Source of the DNA: Carposina sasakii
Taxonomy: Eukaryota > Arthropoda > Insecta > Lepidoptera > Carposinidae
Length of the DNA: 64,000 nucleotides
Assembly: GCA_014607495.2 (NCBI GenBank)
Contig: CP053172.1
Span: forward strand, 9,376,888 to 9,440,887
Reading direction: 5' to 3'
In this document: positions 27,301 to 42,300 of the stretch, in pieces
How the letters are laid out: each line of letters starts with the position of its first letter
How positions within the stretch are numbered: position 1 is the first letter of the stretch
Translations under genes and position numbers: made by a program
The notes under the pieces: generated by a model
What the model was told of the DNA's origin: nothing
The model's input: the letters and a program-made list of their open reading frames with translations, nothing else
The model's database searches: none

Positions 27301-30300
27301 GAGAGAACCACCAACCAATGCAAATGCTAGAATACGAAATCGAAGTATCTCACAATGATTGGAATATACGAGGTGTTCGTGACAGCCAGACAAATATTGA
27401 TACCATGACTTCAGAGCATGATTCTGAGGCGGAAAACACTGAAAATGTTCAGGCGGAAAACAAAATTGTTCAGTTCGTTTAATAAGACTTTAACCAAAAG
27501 ATGATTTTCAAAAAAAAAGTTGCCCTCAAAAAGGTTCAAATAACTGATCAACCGTAATGGAGAGTCACAAGTGATCCAAAAAACAGCAATGTGTCACACA
27601 ATAACCAATAAGCCCATTTAATTAGTCACAGGATCGCCCGATACAATTGGCACGGAGAACAAACAAAGATTACGGATAATCAAATCAAAAATACATTTCC
27701 TGCGAGAATAGCACTGGTATAACTGTGGTACAGCCAGTACCTGGCTGTCACCCACCCTGTATACCAAATAGGGCCAAACAACTGACTAATGGACTGCAAG
27801 GAATAGTTTTTTTTTTTAAAAAAAATTGCGAAATCGGTCCAGCCGTTCTCGAGATTCGCGCTTAGCAACACATTTAGCGGTATGCGTACATAAAATATAT
27901 TCAGTGTCACAGGCCTATGACTGGGATCGATCAAACGTCTTAACTCATTGGGCTATCAGCGCATTATGTATGTACATACATAAACTCACTATCTTCTCGA
28001 CCAGAACTGCAGGATTATAAGGGTATCCCAACGGTTAGCATAACGGCGATGGTAATTTTAGGAGTAAATTATACACCTTTAAATTATTTAATTGTATCAG
28101 GCGTCACTATTCGGAAGTTCAAATTCGGTGGTGGGCGATCCCTCAATAGACCTTTAAATTAGTCCCAACACCTTACTGTGACTGTTCATCCGCTAGCGAT
28201 TGTTCCGTAGAACAAACATCCGATCACATCCTTTGGGAATGTAAACTCTGGTCTAATGCTTGTAATCTTATATGTTAAAACTAATTCACGATCATTTTTC
28301 TCCATGAAATCTGTATCCAAAGTTGAGTAAATAGACAGACATAGACCACGTCATGATTTTTTTCTATTATCATAAAAAACACTAACTTAAACACTAGACA
28401 CTATAAATTTCGACCTTTAAAATTAAAAAAAAAAATTCCCAGCATTTTTTTTGGCATAAACATCATGTAAGCCCCAACCACAAAAAAACACCCTGTATGT
28501 TAAATTCAATGAAATCTGTATCCAGACCAATCTATTATCATGACCTTATCTCATCTAAGCCCCAACTGTTTAGATTTTATAGTTATTTCCCTATTTTTTA
28601 AAATTCCTTTTCCTCATTTTACGCCCTTTCCTTTCAGTTCCCCTTCCCCTCCTTCTATTTCTAATTACCTAGATGCATATATGTGGAAACATTTAAATGG
28701 TTTTGTGTTATTTTAATAGTTACTTTTTTAGTTTGTACACTGTTTGTTTTCCGAAATAAATAAAAATAAAATAAAATAAGCACAATTTTCGTACACTTAT
28801 TATTGGCATAATAACTTATAGGTGCGTTAGTATGTTTTTGTAATAACTTTGTCAGTCAGCGCTTAATTTAATATTAAGTGTATCTTCTATGCTGCTCTGG
28901 GAGTGAAAAAAAAACGTATAATACTACAGCTGCTTCTCTTCCCGGGCATACTGTACAAGTCAGTAAAAGGACAAGAGGGTCTTGGTGTTTTGTAGGCGAT
29001 GGGCTGACCACCTGTCACTACTAACCGAACTTGTACATCTCAACTATACCCTCAAAATTGGTCAGAAGTGGCACCATGTGGTTCTATCGGCCCTTGGTGC
29101 TCTGCCTACCCCGTAAGAAATAAAGGCGTGATTATATGTATCTATGTATGTATGTACCTATCTTCATACTTCACATTCTGTTTTGTCTATTAGTTTTAAT
29201 ACTTGTTAGGTCCTCCCGGGATTTTCTATGCTTTGATTGCATTTCTCTGGTCGCCTCTGTAGATCCTGGCTTATAGGAGTTGCAGAGGAGGGAATGAGTG
29301 GTGGGCCAATCCAATCCCGGTATAACAGGGATAGAAATGACCAGTGATAAATAATTTGCTAGCCGAGAGAAAGACCGAGCTTCTTAGCCTGTGGGGATCG
29401 TAAGAAGCGATTTAGGGTTTCCGGGAGGTGGGCAGCAGCGCCTCCCGTGCTGACATCATAGTCCGAAAAATCACACTGCGGTCACCAACCCGCCTGCCCA
29501 GCGTGGTGACTATGGGCAAAAACCCCCCTGTGGCAGTAGCCTTGTGGCGTGCCCTGGGGAAGGCCTACGTCCAGCAGTGGACTGCAATATGCCGATGTGT
29601 TTTAACATACCTTGTTTCGACTCGAGTTGGTTCCTAATCTCGACGTGTTGTTCCGTCATTTTCTGCACTAACTCTCTGAACTTGAGTATAGTTGCGTCTC
29701 TGTCCATTATAGTTTCCAATGCAGCCTCCCTTTCTCGCGCAGCCTGGCAATTAAAAACAAATTGAAATTATCCGGTATAAAAATATTTTCCCGGGATAAA
29801 TTAAGCCTGTGTTGTGGTATTCTGATATGTAAGCTATATTATTGCGAAGTTTCATCAAACTAAGTTTCAATACAAAAGATAATGTACAAAGGCGAGCTTA
29901 TCTCTAACAGAGATTTCTTCAGGCCAACCAGTTAAAATTATGCCAAAAACGTAATGTAAAAGCGATGGTCAAATTCGTCATGCGAGTTAATTGACCCGAT
30001 AGCTCAGTTGGTTAGAGGAAAAGCACGGTATGCGAGAGGTCGTGAGTTCAAATCTCATTCGGGTGATTTTTTTTCATAACAGTTAAAATGAAGTACTTAG
30101 AAAAGAAAAAAGGAAAGTTTCATCAAAATTCATTCAGTAGATTTTGCGTGGAAGAGCAACAATCATCCTTACATACGTCTCACAAACTTTCGCGTTTATA
30201 ATATTGTTACGCTGGGCCTATCGAGACAGTGATGATGAATCGGCACCTCTGAATCACTGTAACGTAACAATATTAGAAGGAGATACTAACCTCCCTGGCC

Positions 30301-33300
30301 CTAGCATGGGCCATCTCCAGTTCCTCTCTCAGATCTAACTCCAGGTCTCGGTTGGACTCGACTAGTTGTTCATGTACCTCCTGCAACGCTTCCAACTCGG
30401 AGACATCTTGACGGAGTTGTTCAACCTGTAACAAACAATATAATAAATTAGAATTGATTTTTAGAGCGGTGATAGCCCAATGGTTAAGACGTTCGCCTTT
30501 CAGTCGGGAGGCGTGAGTTCGATCCCAATCACGGGCTTGTACCGCAGAATTTATATCATACGCGGATTTTTCTAGAAATTGTCACTTAGCTATACCCGAA
30601 AAGTGGTTGCGTCAGGCAGGCAGCCGGACGTAAAACAAAAGCCAAAACTTTGGCAATGCAAGTTTCAAAAGAAACCATATTGCGCCGACCTTAAATAATG
30701 GGATAAGGGCAGGAAAATGATGAGATAGAATAGTTATTTATTTGAAAATAATAGGTATCTTACAGCCATGCTCGGAATCTCGCTTCTCGATCGTGGAGAT
30801 ACGACGTCGAACCAAGGTCGTGGACGAGGCTGAAGTGAAGGTGGACGAGGGGCATTTGGCCAGGAGGGATGACGGTCGATGGACCAAGGCGGTGACGAAA
30901 TGGTGGCCAAGGGACGCTCAAAGACCGAGGGGCAGACCACCCGCCCGATGTTCAGATGATATCCGAAGGGTTGCTGGACAGCAGTGGATAGGTTGGCCCA
31001 GGACAGAGGACAGTGGCATAGGGAAGAGGGAGGCCTTTACTCAGCAGTGGGTGTAAGAGATACAGCCATGAGAGACGGCTGTGTGTGTTCTCGAAATTGA
31101 GTAACCAGAGCTGCAGGTCATTACATCCCATTACCAGGTTTAGCCTAGCGAATGAGTTGCTAGCTCATCACCTGAAAGATTTCCCGAGTTTCTTAAAATA
31201 AATAAATATTATCCACACACTTAACTACCATTAACCTAGTCCCACACTAAGATCTCTACGGTCTTGTCACTGGCGGACTAACAGGGGGGCGGTGGGGCGG
31301 TGTGTCGTTGGCATATTTAAAAAAAAAATCCTTGTACTAACAATGTTATTTTAACAACGCTGTAATTAAACCATTCTTCCGACATACGTAAACGGTGTAG
31401 GTACCAATTCATCTAAGTTCATAAGATTCATAACCAGAGGTCGGAAAGGTAGGGTCATTTATGTACTTGCATCGAAATCCTTCCCAGGATTTCTAATGGA
31501 CAATCCCGTGTGGCCAATTACAAATAAATAATAATAAAACCCTCAGAGATAGACAAATAAAACAAAGATAATTAACACATAAAACAGTGCAAGTACATAA
31601 ATGACTCTACCTAATTCCGGTTCATAACGCATAATGTTTCAACACTACTGAAGGAATTATCTGACAGATACCTCTATTGACATTTTTGTTAGTACGAACC
31701 GAAAGAGATTCACACATATCTGGCGGATAAGATATCCGGAAGATATCTGCATTTGTTTAATTCAGTAAATCTGGAGGGCGGGCGCCAGGGGGCCCTAAAA
31801 TTAAAGACCGCCCCGGGCCTCAAAAAGTCTTAGTCCGCCAGTGGGTCTTGTGTCGTGGGTACTAAGCAACGGTATAGACATACATACCCATAGAAAATAA
31901 AATAAAATGCTTGAAATCGCGTCGCAATTACACAGTCGCACTTAAAACTAACTTAACCAAATTCTTCCCTCCTATACAGGGTGTTTTGCCACCCTTAACG
32001 AAGGGTACGTACTCTATACTGGGTGTAAAAAGACTACTTTGTTCTTTTAATACCTCATATTCTTTGTAACATCACGATAATTTTTTTCTATGGAAGCACC
32101 CCTGGGAAACCACGGGTTTCCAAGATGTTGAGGTCCAAAGTTACATTAATATTATAATTTTTTTTACATAAATCCATCTGAAATCGGTTAACAAACATTT
32201 TTTTCAAATATACCATGTTTTGTAGGTACATTTGTACCTTGCGCATCAAACGAATACATTGCTTGCAATAAAACGACAGTATTTTTTCATAATTTTTTTG
32301 TCGTTTCCCAGGTTGGTTTCATAGAAGAAAATGATCGTAACCTTGCAAAGAATACGAGGCATTAAAAAAACATTGTAGTCTTTTTACACCCTGTATATCA
32401 AATAAAGTAAGTTTATGCCAAAAAAAATGCTGGGAAACGATGTAAATTTTTTTCTTAATTACTTGATCGGGTGAAATTTATAGTGTCCAGTGTTTATGCT
32501 AGTTTTTAGGGTTCCGTACCTAGAAAAAACGGAACCCTTATAGGATCACTTAAGACCCTTTTCTCAGGATGGAGGTATGAAGCTGAAATTTATATCAATT
32601 ACTCAGGTCTACTGTCCCTTGAAGCTGTGAAAAAATCAAACTTCTAAGCCAACGCAATCAAAAGATACAGCCGTTTATGCGACGACACTTGCAAGGCATT
32701 TAACTCAGAATCTTGAAATTTGCGAAGCAACGTCTTATAGCATAGACGAAAACATAAATTTTTACTTACATCACATAATATATATTTTTTTAATAATTTT
32801 AAACTTACTACCCATTTCCTCATAAACGCGTAGAGGTATTAAATTGAAATTCATACCAAATACTCAGGTCTATAATACCTTTAAGCTGTAGCAAAATCAA
32901 CTTCTATCTCAAACGCAATCAAAAGAAACAGCAATTGGACTCAAACTCGCAAGGGAATCAAAACCTTACTTCCAGTCGACCTAGAATCCATGAAGCAACG
33001 TTTTATAGCACACATAAAGGAAAAATTCCGAAAACCTTAAATTTTTAGTTACATTACAAAATATATATTTTTTAATAATATAAACTTATTACTTTTTTCC
33101 TCATGAACGCGTATATCAAGTTGAAATTCATATCAAATACTTAGATCTAATTGAACCCGTGAAAAAAAAAAAAAAATAAGTCAACGCAAAAACGCAAAAT
33201 CGTGATGATGTTATGAATTTCATTTTGCAATAAAAATACCATAGTTATGACTCCGTAATGAACGAACTTTGTAAACCTTGCAGAACGTTGACTCACACTT

Positions 33301-36300
33301 GGCCGGTTTTTCATAGACAGATATTAATAATTTCTCGTAAAAAAAATCTTTCTACACGCGACAATGGGCATTTATGCGGAAAAACGCAGTCTATTTACTC
33401 AAGTTTGGACCCTCACCAGGTATGCTTCTATGAAGAAAAATGATCCACAGAACGTTGACGACCAAAAATCACCCTAGGCTCATCAGATCTATGCTTACCA
33501 GGTCTTCTAAGGCCATTTTCTTTTCAGCTAGCTGTTCGACCATCTCTTCAGCCCCTAAGGCTGCATCTACCTGCTCTCTAAGGTCTGCCACCTGACCTTC
33601 GAGCTCATCAGCTCTGCTGGACAGCTTCTCCTTTGTCCTGCTGAGTTCTGCTATTTCTGATTTGTACTGGTCGATTTCCTGTGAGGATTTTTATTGGGCA
33701 TGTTAATTATTTTAAGCTTGTCTGTATAACAGAGCTATAAGCCGCGTGTTGCCGGCAGAGTAGAGTTTTTACTACCCCTGCCTGCCCGTGGATATCGTAC
33801 GAGGCGATTAAGGGTTTCCGGGAGGTGGGCAGCAGCGCCTCCCGTAGTGATAACATAGTCCGAAAATCACACTGCGGTCACCAACCCGCCTGCCCAGCGT
33901 AGTGACTATGGGCAAAACCCCCCCTATGGCAGTAGCCTTGTGGCGTGCCCTGGGGGAGACATACGTCCAGCAGTGGACTGCAATAGCTAAAGAAGAAGAA
34001 GAATATAACAGAGTGCTTAGTGTAACAATGTTACTAGCGAAGATATCGAAAAATGAGATTCTATTTATTGTAGTTACCAGTGACGTGATTATTGTTGGTT
34101 TAAAAAAACAGCGTGCGCTGTTTTCTACCATCCTAAAAGTTTTAACAATAGATTTCATGTTTAAAAAGGCGAACTATTTAGTCTGTATAAACGTCAAAAT
34201 TATCTAGTAATAATATACTGCTGCTAATCTACGAAACGATACCCACTATATATATTAGTATTGCACCTGTGCGAAGTCGAGGCGGGTTGCTATATAGCCT
34301 AATAGCATTTCACGATAAATGAGCTATCATCTAACACTGAAAGAACTTTTCAAATCAGACCAGTAGTTCCTGAGATTGGCGCGTTCAAACAAACAAATAA
34401 ACTGTTCAGCTTTATAATATTAGTACAGAAGACTGTATACTGCTGCTAATCTAAGCTTCTTATTTACATTTTATTTGCTATTTATGATATAAACTAGTGG
34501 ACGCCCGCGACTCCGTCCGCGTGGACTACAGAAAAAACAAAATGTCGAAATTATCCGGGATAAAAACATTTTCCCGGGATAAAAAGTAGCCTATATAATA
34601 AGTGAGACCTGTCACAATATATTCCTGAAAACTGCATCGAAATCGGTTCAGCCTTTTCTAAAATTAGCGTGCACAAACGCACAGACAAACAGAAAAACCG
34701 ACAAACAGACAAAAACCAAAAATCATTCTTTTATACTATTGCGTTGATAAAGGTCTCCTATAACATTTTTTCTCATATATCTTCCATGTACAGACAGCGA
34801 CCCGTTGCATTTTTATTATATGTATATAGATATAGATGAACTTTTGAATAAAAACTCACCTTTGCCATATTATGCATAGCATGTTTGTCATGCGCACTAA
34901 GATCCCTCAGGCGCACCAAAGTGTCCCTTAGGCGTACATTCTGCTGCTGAAGCGCTTTCATCTCGTAGCCGGTGCCTTGTCCGTTGGCCTCTGCGTATGG
35001 GTGCTCTGTCAGCACCCAGCGAGTCCGTGTTAGGTAATAGGGCTCCCGTGGCGGTCTTTGTCATGTCTAGGGGACTTTAGAGGGGCTATGTTTTCGAGGC
35101 TATTGTATGTCTCACGGGGCTGATGTATTTCTGATGGGGCTTATGAATGTCTAACGGAACTAATGACTGTCGGATGGGGTGTTGACTGTCGGGCTTATAA
35201 ATTTCTGATGGGGCTAATAAATTTTTGTTGCGGCTAATGAAAATCTGACGGGGGTGATGAATGTCTAACGGGGCTAGTAAATTTCTGATGGGGCTAATTT
35301 TTGTTGCGGCTAATGAATATCTGACGGGGGTGATGAATGTCTAACGGGGCTAATGAATTTCTGATGGGGCTAATGAATATCTGACAAAGCCTATTTGTCT
35401 GTTGGGACTGACGAATCTTTGACAGGGCTAGTTGTATATCTGACGGTAATAATGGATGCCTGACTGGGCTGATGAATGCCTTAATATTATAGTTGTCTTA
35501 TATGGAAAAATTCATAGAAAATATCATTGTCATGTCTGGGAGCCCAACAAAAACAAACAAACAAAAAACAACAAGCAAAACATACAAAGACTCAACACAT
35601 TCACCGAAATATGTTCTAAAAGTGACCGAATTATGTAAATAGATAGAATTAAAATTGACCAAAGTACTATTAGATTAGGGAGAGTAATAAATATCATAAA
35701 ATATAAGCAATATAACACAGTGCAAATACTTTGTTGACTAGGCAGACTAATATAGAAGCTCATTATTCACAAGCTGACACAACTGGATCCATTGCCGGTC
35801 GCCAGACGTATTTGTGCCCGAAAAGCGGCGGTAGGCTCAGTACTGCGCGGGACTTTGTAAGCTACCTGGTTGATGTGTAATTTGCACTTTATCCCAACCT
35901 ATTTACGGTTAAGGGGCGTGTCTTATAATGTTTTTTTTTACACTCTACAACACATTGACCTAGTCTCACACTAAGATCCCTAAGGTCTTGTGTCGCGGGT
36001 ACTAAGCAACGGTATATAAATACATAGATAAGTATATAAACATCCATGACTCGGAAACAAACATCGATATTCATCACATCAATGTTTGCACCTACCGGGA
36101 TTCGAACCCAGGACCTATGGCGTCGTATGGAGTTTATATGACAACATTGACAATAGTGTCAAAAATGTCGAATAGCAGAAAAAGTGAATGTGTCAAGTGC
36201 ATGCGAATAAACATAAATATAATTAAGCCGAATGTAGACTAATGCTAAGCTTACAATAAATAATATATAAACATAAAATTAAAAACTTTCAATGTTTCTA

Positions 36301-39300
36301 AATGATAAAATGAAATAAATAAACATTATACATACAGCCATTAATTTCTTATGTCTTTCTATAAAAATAAATAGAAAATAAACAAAAAATAAAAAAGCAT
36401 AAATAAAAATAAGAAGCAAATTACACATAACATTGACTAAATGCAAGTAGACACATAAGTCATCCAATTTAGATGAAAAATTAAAACTTACTTAATTACT
36501 CTTTTTGCTTCCTTGCATTTAGATCAATTAACAAAAATACAAAAACTATTTTGGACTCGCGTGTGCCGTCTTTGTATATTAGGATATACGCACTCGCAAT
36601 TTCAAATTATGTTTTTTACAAGGTTTACATAAAAATAGTATAGCAATGGGTAATGACACTACTTAGCATAACAAATAAGCATTTAATTTAAAAATTAAGA
36701 AGGAATAAATTTGAAATCGCGAGCACATAATTTTAGTTTAAACTTAATAACATTTAAATTTTTTATTTATGAACTATTGAAGTTGACACAAATATATCTT
36801 TTGCCGGGAATCGAACCCGGGAACTTGTTACTTACAACTTCGCACATACTACTGAGAGCTTAGTGTGAGTTTTCATTTCGAACTCGTTCACGTTAACGTT
36901 TAGTATTGTCAATTAATCATGTTAGTTTTCCGTCGTTTTCACTTTTATTACATCACGTCATAACGTAATTGGTTGACTGCTTGACGTTAACGCGAGAGTT
37001 CGAATAGCAAACTCTGAAATCAGAAAAATTAAAGGATATTATCCCTAGTTAATAGTGTCAAAAAGGCTCAACAGATCTTGGTACAATTTAGGAAAAGGAA
37101 AAATAGGCAAATAGTCAAGAAAATTACGAAATCCCTCTGTTTCCCAGGATTCGAACCCAGGACCTTTCGCTCAACAGCCAGCGTTACTACCAACTGCGCC
37201 AAACGCGTCATCGAGATCATAGCGAAAAACTTACGTATATTCCCGCCAGCTTCCATCTCTGCCTTCATAAGCTGCAAGTCTAAGGTGGCTTCCTCTAATT
37301 TCTCTCTACATTGCTCCAACTCCATTTGCAATGCTTCTGCCCGTTCCTCCGCCATTTCCTTGTCGAGTGCTGCCATCTCTGCCGCCTCTTGTAACTCTGC
37401 TGTTTCGTCATTGTGAACGTCTAACGCTTCTTGCGCTTCACGAACCTAAATACAATAAAAAAAACGGAATGTTTTAATGATTATAACTTCTATCAATTAA
37501 TAATTTGACTTTTATTATTAAATCTAAACAACTGGATATTCTGCAAATTTGACATTTTGCGAATTTGACAATTTGGGAATTTGACAATTTGCTCAAATGA
37601 AGTTGAAATCATGATAATTTGAATTAAGAACCTCATCATACAAAGATATAATCTCAAAAATCTCACCTCTTGCTTGGCGCGCTGTAGATCACGCTGCAGC
37701 TGCGCCTGCGACTCCATAATCCTCGCTTTGAACTCATTGGCCTGGTCCAGTTGGAGACGCACACGCTCCAACTCCCGAAGTTTCTCCCTGTCCTCTGCTC
37801 GACGCAGCTTTATTGTTTCCAGCTTCTCTTTTAGGTCCTCCACTTCTGACTTTAGTTGCGTTATCTGAAATATAGATTGGGTTTGTTATAAATATATCAA
37901 AATTTCTGTCTGTTAATAATTGTATGTGTACAATAAAGAATAACAATATTTATCTTCTTCCTGCCCTCGTCTCATTATTTATGGGGTTGGCGCAAAATAG
38001 TGTGGCGGTGGTGAAATGGGAAGCGCTTCCGGTCCCACCGGGCCACTAGTCGTTGTTTGGCCCATGTATATATTCCAATCATTGTGAGAAACTTCGATAT
38101 CGCGTTCTAGGATTTTGCATTCCATTGTGGTTCTCTCCTGCATCCGATAGATGGCTCCGCTACATCAGTTTCTTGCGAAACTCACAATGCCGAATGCAAC
38201 TAGTCTATCTTAAGAGAGTAAATTCTAAATCCAATCCAACGAATGAAAAAATATTGTTTGTGAACATGCCTCGTACACATTCTTATAATTTTACCCATCT
38301 TTTTTTTATTTCTAACCTGTTAACTTCCAGAACCAATAGTTTTTATAAGTAAGTTTTTAAAACGGGTTAGCGATTAAAGTTAATTTGCGTTAAATTTTCT
38401 GAAATCTAAATTGGTGTTTTGTATGCGATGGGCTGACCACCTGTCACTACTAACCGAACTTGTACATCTCAACTACACCCTCAAAATTGGTCAGAAGTGG
38501 CACCATGTGGTTCTATCGGCCCTTGGTGCTCTGCCTACCCCGTAAAGGATAAAGGCGTGATTATATGTATGTACGTATGTAACGCTTGAACTTTTATCGG
38601 AGTTAACTCTTTCAGTAACGGATTAGCGATTAACGAAGTTAACTATTTGATAAACGGTGTCCAGCTCCGCCAATATGGCAGTAGCCTTGTGGCGTGCGCT
38701 GGGGGAGGCCTCCGTCCAGCAGTGGACTGCAATAGGCAGACGTTTATACATATAACCTTACCTCTTGCTGAGCTTGTATGTTAGCCAGCCTATCTTCAAC
38801 GGCAGGCGTCGGTTGTGGCGACGTAATGCTCTGACCGGGGGTGAATTGAGGAGTGAGAGTTTCCACGAACCCCGTCTGTGAAAAGAACAGGAGACCTGTG
38901 ACATGCAATAAATGAATCGGAAATAAATAAATAAACATTCACACACTACACAACACATTAACCTAGTCCCACACTAAGATCCCTAAGGTCTTGTTTCGTG
39001 GGTTAGTACCCACGACATATTTATTATTATTTATTACTTGGATCCATTCCATAATAATGCTGGTATGCATGGTCCATCCTTACCTCGACAAAAGACGCTC
39101 GCTTCGCCAGATCCGGCGACGACACCCGCTCAGCCGTCGGCGACACGAACGACGTTAGCGACTGTCTACTACTGGCCAATGACGTTCGGGAGCTGCAATA
39201 GTGCGCCGATAGTTATAACGTCATAGTATTGATTGCTAGTTGACAGCATTGTGATTGATAGTTGATAGCATTGTGATAGTCGATAGCATTGTGATAGTCG

Positions 39301-42300
39301 ATAGCATTGTGATAGTTGATAGCATTGTGATAGTTGATAGCATTGTGATATTGATATGCTTATTCCTTACGAAGCGTGATTTTCTGTATGTATCTGTGCG
39401 CTTTAGGCAAATAAATAGATGGAAGGGTTAGAATGGGAAGACCTCGCCGGGCTTTCCTTGACCAAATCGGAGAATTTCTAGGTACAGCTTAGGTCAGGTC
39501 AAGAGTACCTTGAACTACCCTAAACCGACGAGTGTGCCTGAAGAATATCATGAAAGTAGATGAAGCGAAGTATAAGGACCGTAGCAAAAAGGAAAGTTGC
39601 GATTTTATGTACGTGTGACACAGTAGTCGATGTATTGATCAAGAAAATATATGTATAGGTAGATAAAGGAGACAAAGAATATTCTGAGAAAGACATTAAT
39701 AGTGGAACTCTGCTATAATAACCGCCCTTTATACAAGGCTTTTTATATACAGGGCGCGGGTGACAGCCAGGCAAATACTGAAATGCTGAACAAGTACCAT
39801 TGTGTTAAGTTACACGACAGTGTTATTACTCGCAGGAAATGTATTTTTTATTTGATTATCAGTAATCTTTACTCTCCACGTCAATCGTATCGGGCGATCC
39901 TGTGACTAATTAAATGGGTTTATTGGTTTTTGTGTGACACATTGCTGTGTTTTGGATTGATCAGTATTTTAAGTCATTATCTAAGGCCTACTTAAATGAA
40001 CTACACAATTATTCTCTTGAACAAAATGAAAAAAAATGTCGGAAAATTTTAGAATTTTCCTGCGAAAATTTTCTGTGGTTTTCGCCTCAGAATAATGGTC
40101 TGAAGTTGCCATATCAATATTTGCCTGGCTGTCACTCCTTGGCTTCCACCCTGTATATTAACTACTAAGCCAAAAAATACACCAATAAGCCATATTTCTT
40201 GAATACAATAATGATTTAAAAAAATAACTTTAACCTTCGTCCAATAAAAAAAAACTAATAATTCAGCTGGCAATATTTACAACATATGTAGCAACTGGCA
40301 ACCATCTCGGATACTAGAATACATATCTGGCCATATAGCCATATACTTTATACCTATTTGAAGCAAATACATGTAACTTATATGTGTATCTATGTAATAC
40401 ATCATCATCATCAGCCTATTGCAGTCCACTGCTGGACGTAGGACGTATTTTTTTAAATTACTTGATCCGGCGAAATTTATAGTGTCCAGTGTTTATGCTA
40501 GTTTTCTCATAGACATATATCTACATATTAATTTTTTCTCGTGAAAAAATCTTGCTACGCGCGACTACGAGTATGTGCATTTATGCAGAAAAACGCAGTC
40601 TATTTACTCAACTTTGGACTAATATCTTGGGAACCAGACACTTCCCGGGTATGCTTCCATAGAGAAAAATTATTGTGATGATGAGATTCCGTAGTTTTCG
40701 GGAACGTTGACGACCAAAAATCATCCTGTATATATGGGCCGAACAACTACTGGCCTGGTGGGGCCGGAAGCGCTTACCTTTTCGCCTCCACATGTACTCG
40801 TACTTAGGTACACTGCGACGCGTGAAAAACAAACTTCACAGTCATAAAAATCCACCGCAACTACCATATTTTTGTAGGTATTATTTACAACAACCAAAAA
40901 CCATACACAAAAATAACAACCTAAACAATTCTGTGAAAACTTACAAAAAAAAAGCTTTAGCGTGTCACTAAATAAAATACATCTCTACGTAGGCAAATAA
41001 ACAGCTTGGTAAGCGCTTTAAAAGTGCGAAACCGTCTCTAGAGTTCGTTTCATTGATTAACTCCTATGCCTGATTTGGGAAGTAACATTTTTTGTATACG
41101 GTAACCTCGATAATGTAGTCATGCACCATGAACGTATAAGGAACAACGGACGAAATGCTGTCACTGCACAGATTGAAGCACCGTAATGGCGGCGCGTTAC
41201 GCATATGTGCGTATTTTCTGGTAGGCGCCGAGCTTACTATGGTTCGTATGTGTGGGTGTATAGCGCATCAATACACGTCCCTATCCATGGAATATACGTT
41301 ACCGAGCTTACTATGAATGCGTCACTCTGTGTAGTGACAACACTCGGTCCGTATTACTTTATATGTAATGCACATAGTAACTAGCGCCATCATCCAAAGG
41401 AACTAAACGGTGAAACGCACTCTACCTCCATTTTTCTTTTACCTCGACATGGAAACCGTCCCCGACTTCGTTTGTGCCGGTGATGCCTTTCTCCGCACCC
41501 TTTGGGAACCATTTCGTTAGTTGGTTAGTATAACTTAACTAATACATCTCTGGTAAGAGCATCGTGAGGCGTATGACATAGATACAGTTATATAAAAAGC
41601 ATAAAATAAGGGGGCGTGACTCAGCGTGACATATGTCATAACCAAATGTCAATCTAACATCTGTCAATCTGGCCCTTAATTATTGTAGTAATGATTTCCA
41701 GTCTACTTCAGTTTCTAGTTTTTATTCTATAGCTCTGAAGATCTTCAAAATATAGATACAACTGAATTAATTAATAGATTATAAAATTATTAATATAGAA
41801 ATGGAAAAAATTCCTCACCCGGGTGGGAATCGAACCCACGATCTCTGCATTCCGCGTGTCAGTGCTCTAACCACTGAGCTAATAGATGTAAGTACTACCA
41901 ATAAATTCTAGTGACGAGATGTATCAATGACTTACGCCCTCACTTAACTCAAAACAGCCATAGTGTAAGAAGCAGGGCCGGCCCGCCCATACGGCGAACG
42001 GAGCAGTTGCTCCAGGCGCCAAATCCTAGAGGGCGCCTAAATGGTAAAGATATAGATATATATTATTAGGCGCAAACAGGAGAGGCGCCATAATTGGATA
42101 TCGCTCCATTCTAAAATTTACTTCGGGCCGGCGCTGGTAAGAAGTAACTAAGTATATTACGATATATTCTTCTGATGCCTACTTGGCTCTTCTTTCTTAC
42201 ACTATGTCATACAAATAACAATGATTACAAAACTAGAGCAATTTATTGTTAAATAAACCTTGTTATTAACATATTATAATTAATTAATTTTAGTACATAA

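Larger units (their letters stand above)
31200..31885 (-). mobile_element. SINE S1 tail region split by a hAT element
   Basis: SINE sequence at 31200-31267 continues at 31844-31885. The insertion between is flanked by GGTCTTGT on both sides. Confidence 0.8.

Noticed and set aside
29988..30068. Possible functional tRNA gene
   Set aside because: A and B boxes and the acceptor stem are good, but the anticodon arm does not pair and no T-rich terminator follows directly. It fits a tRNA-derived SINE head better.
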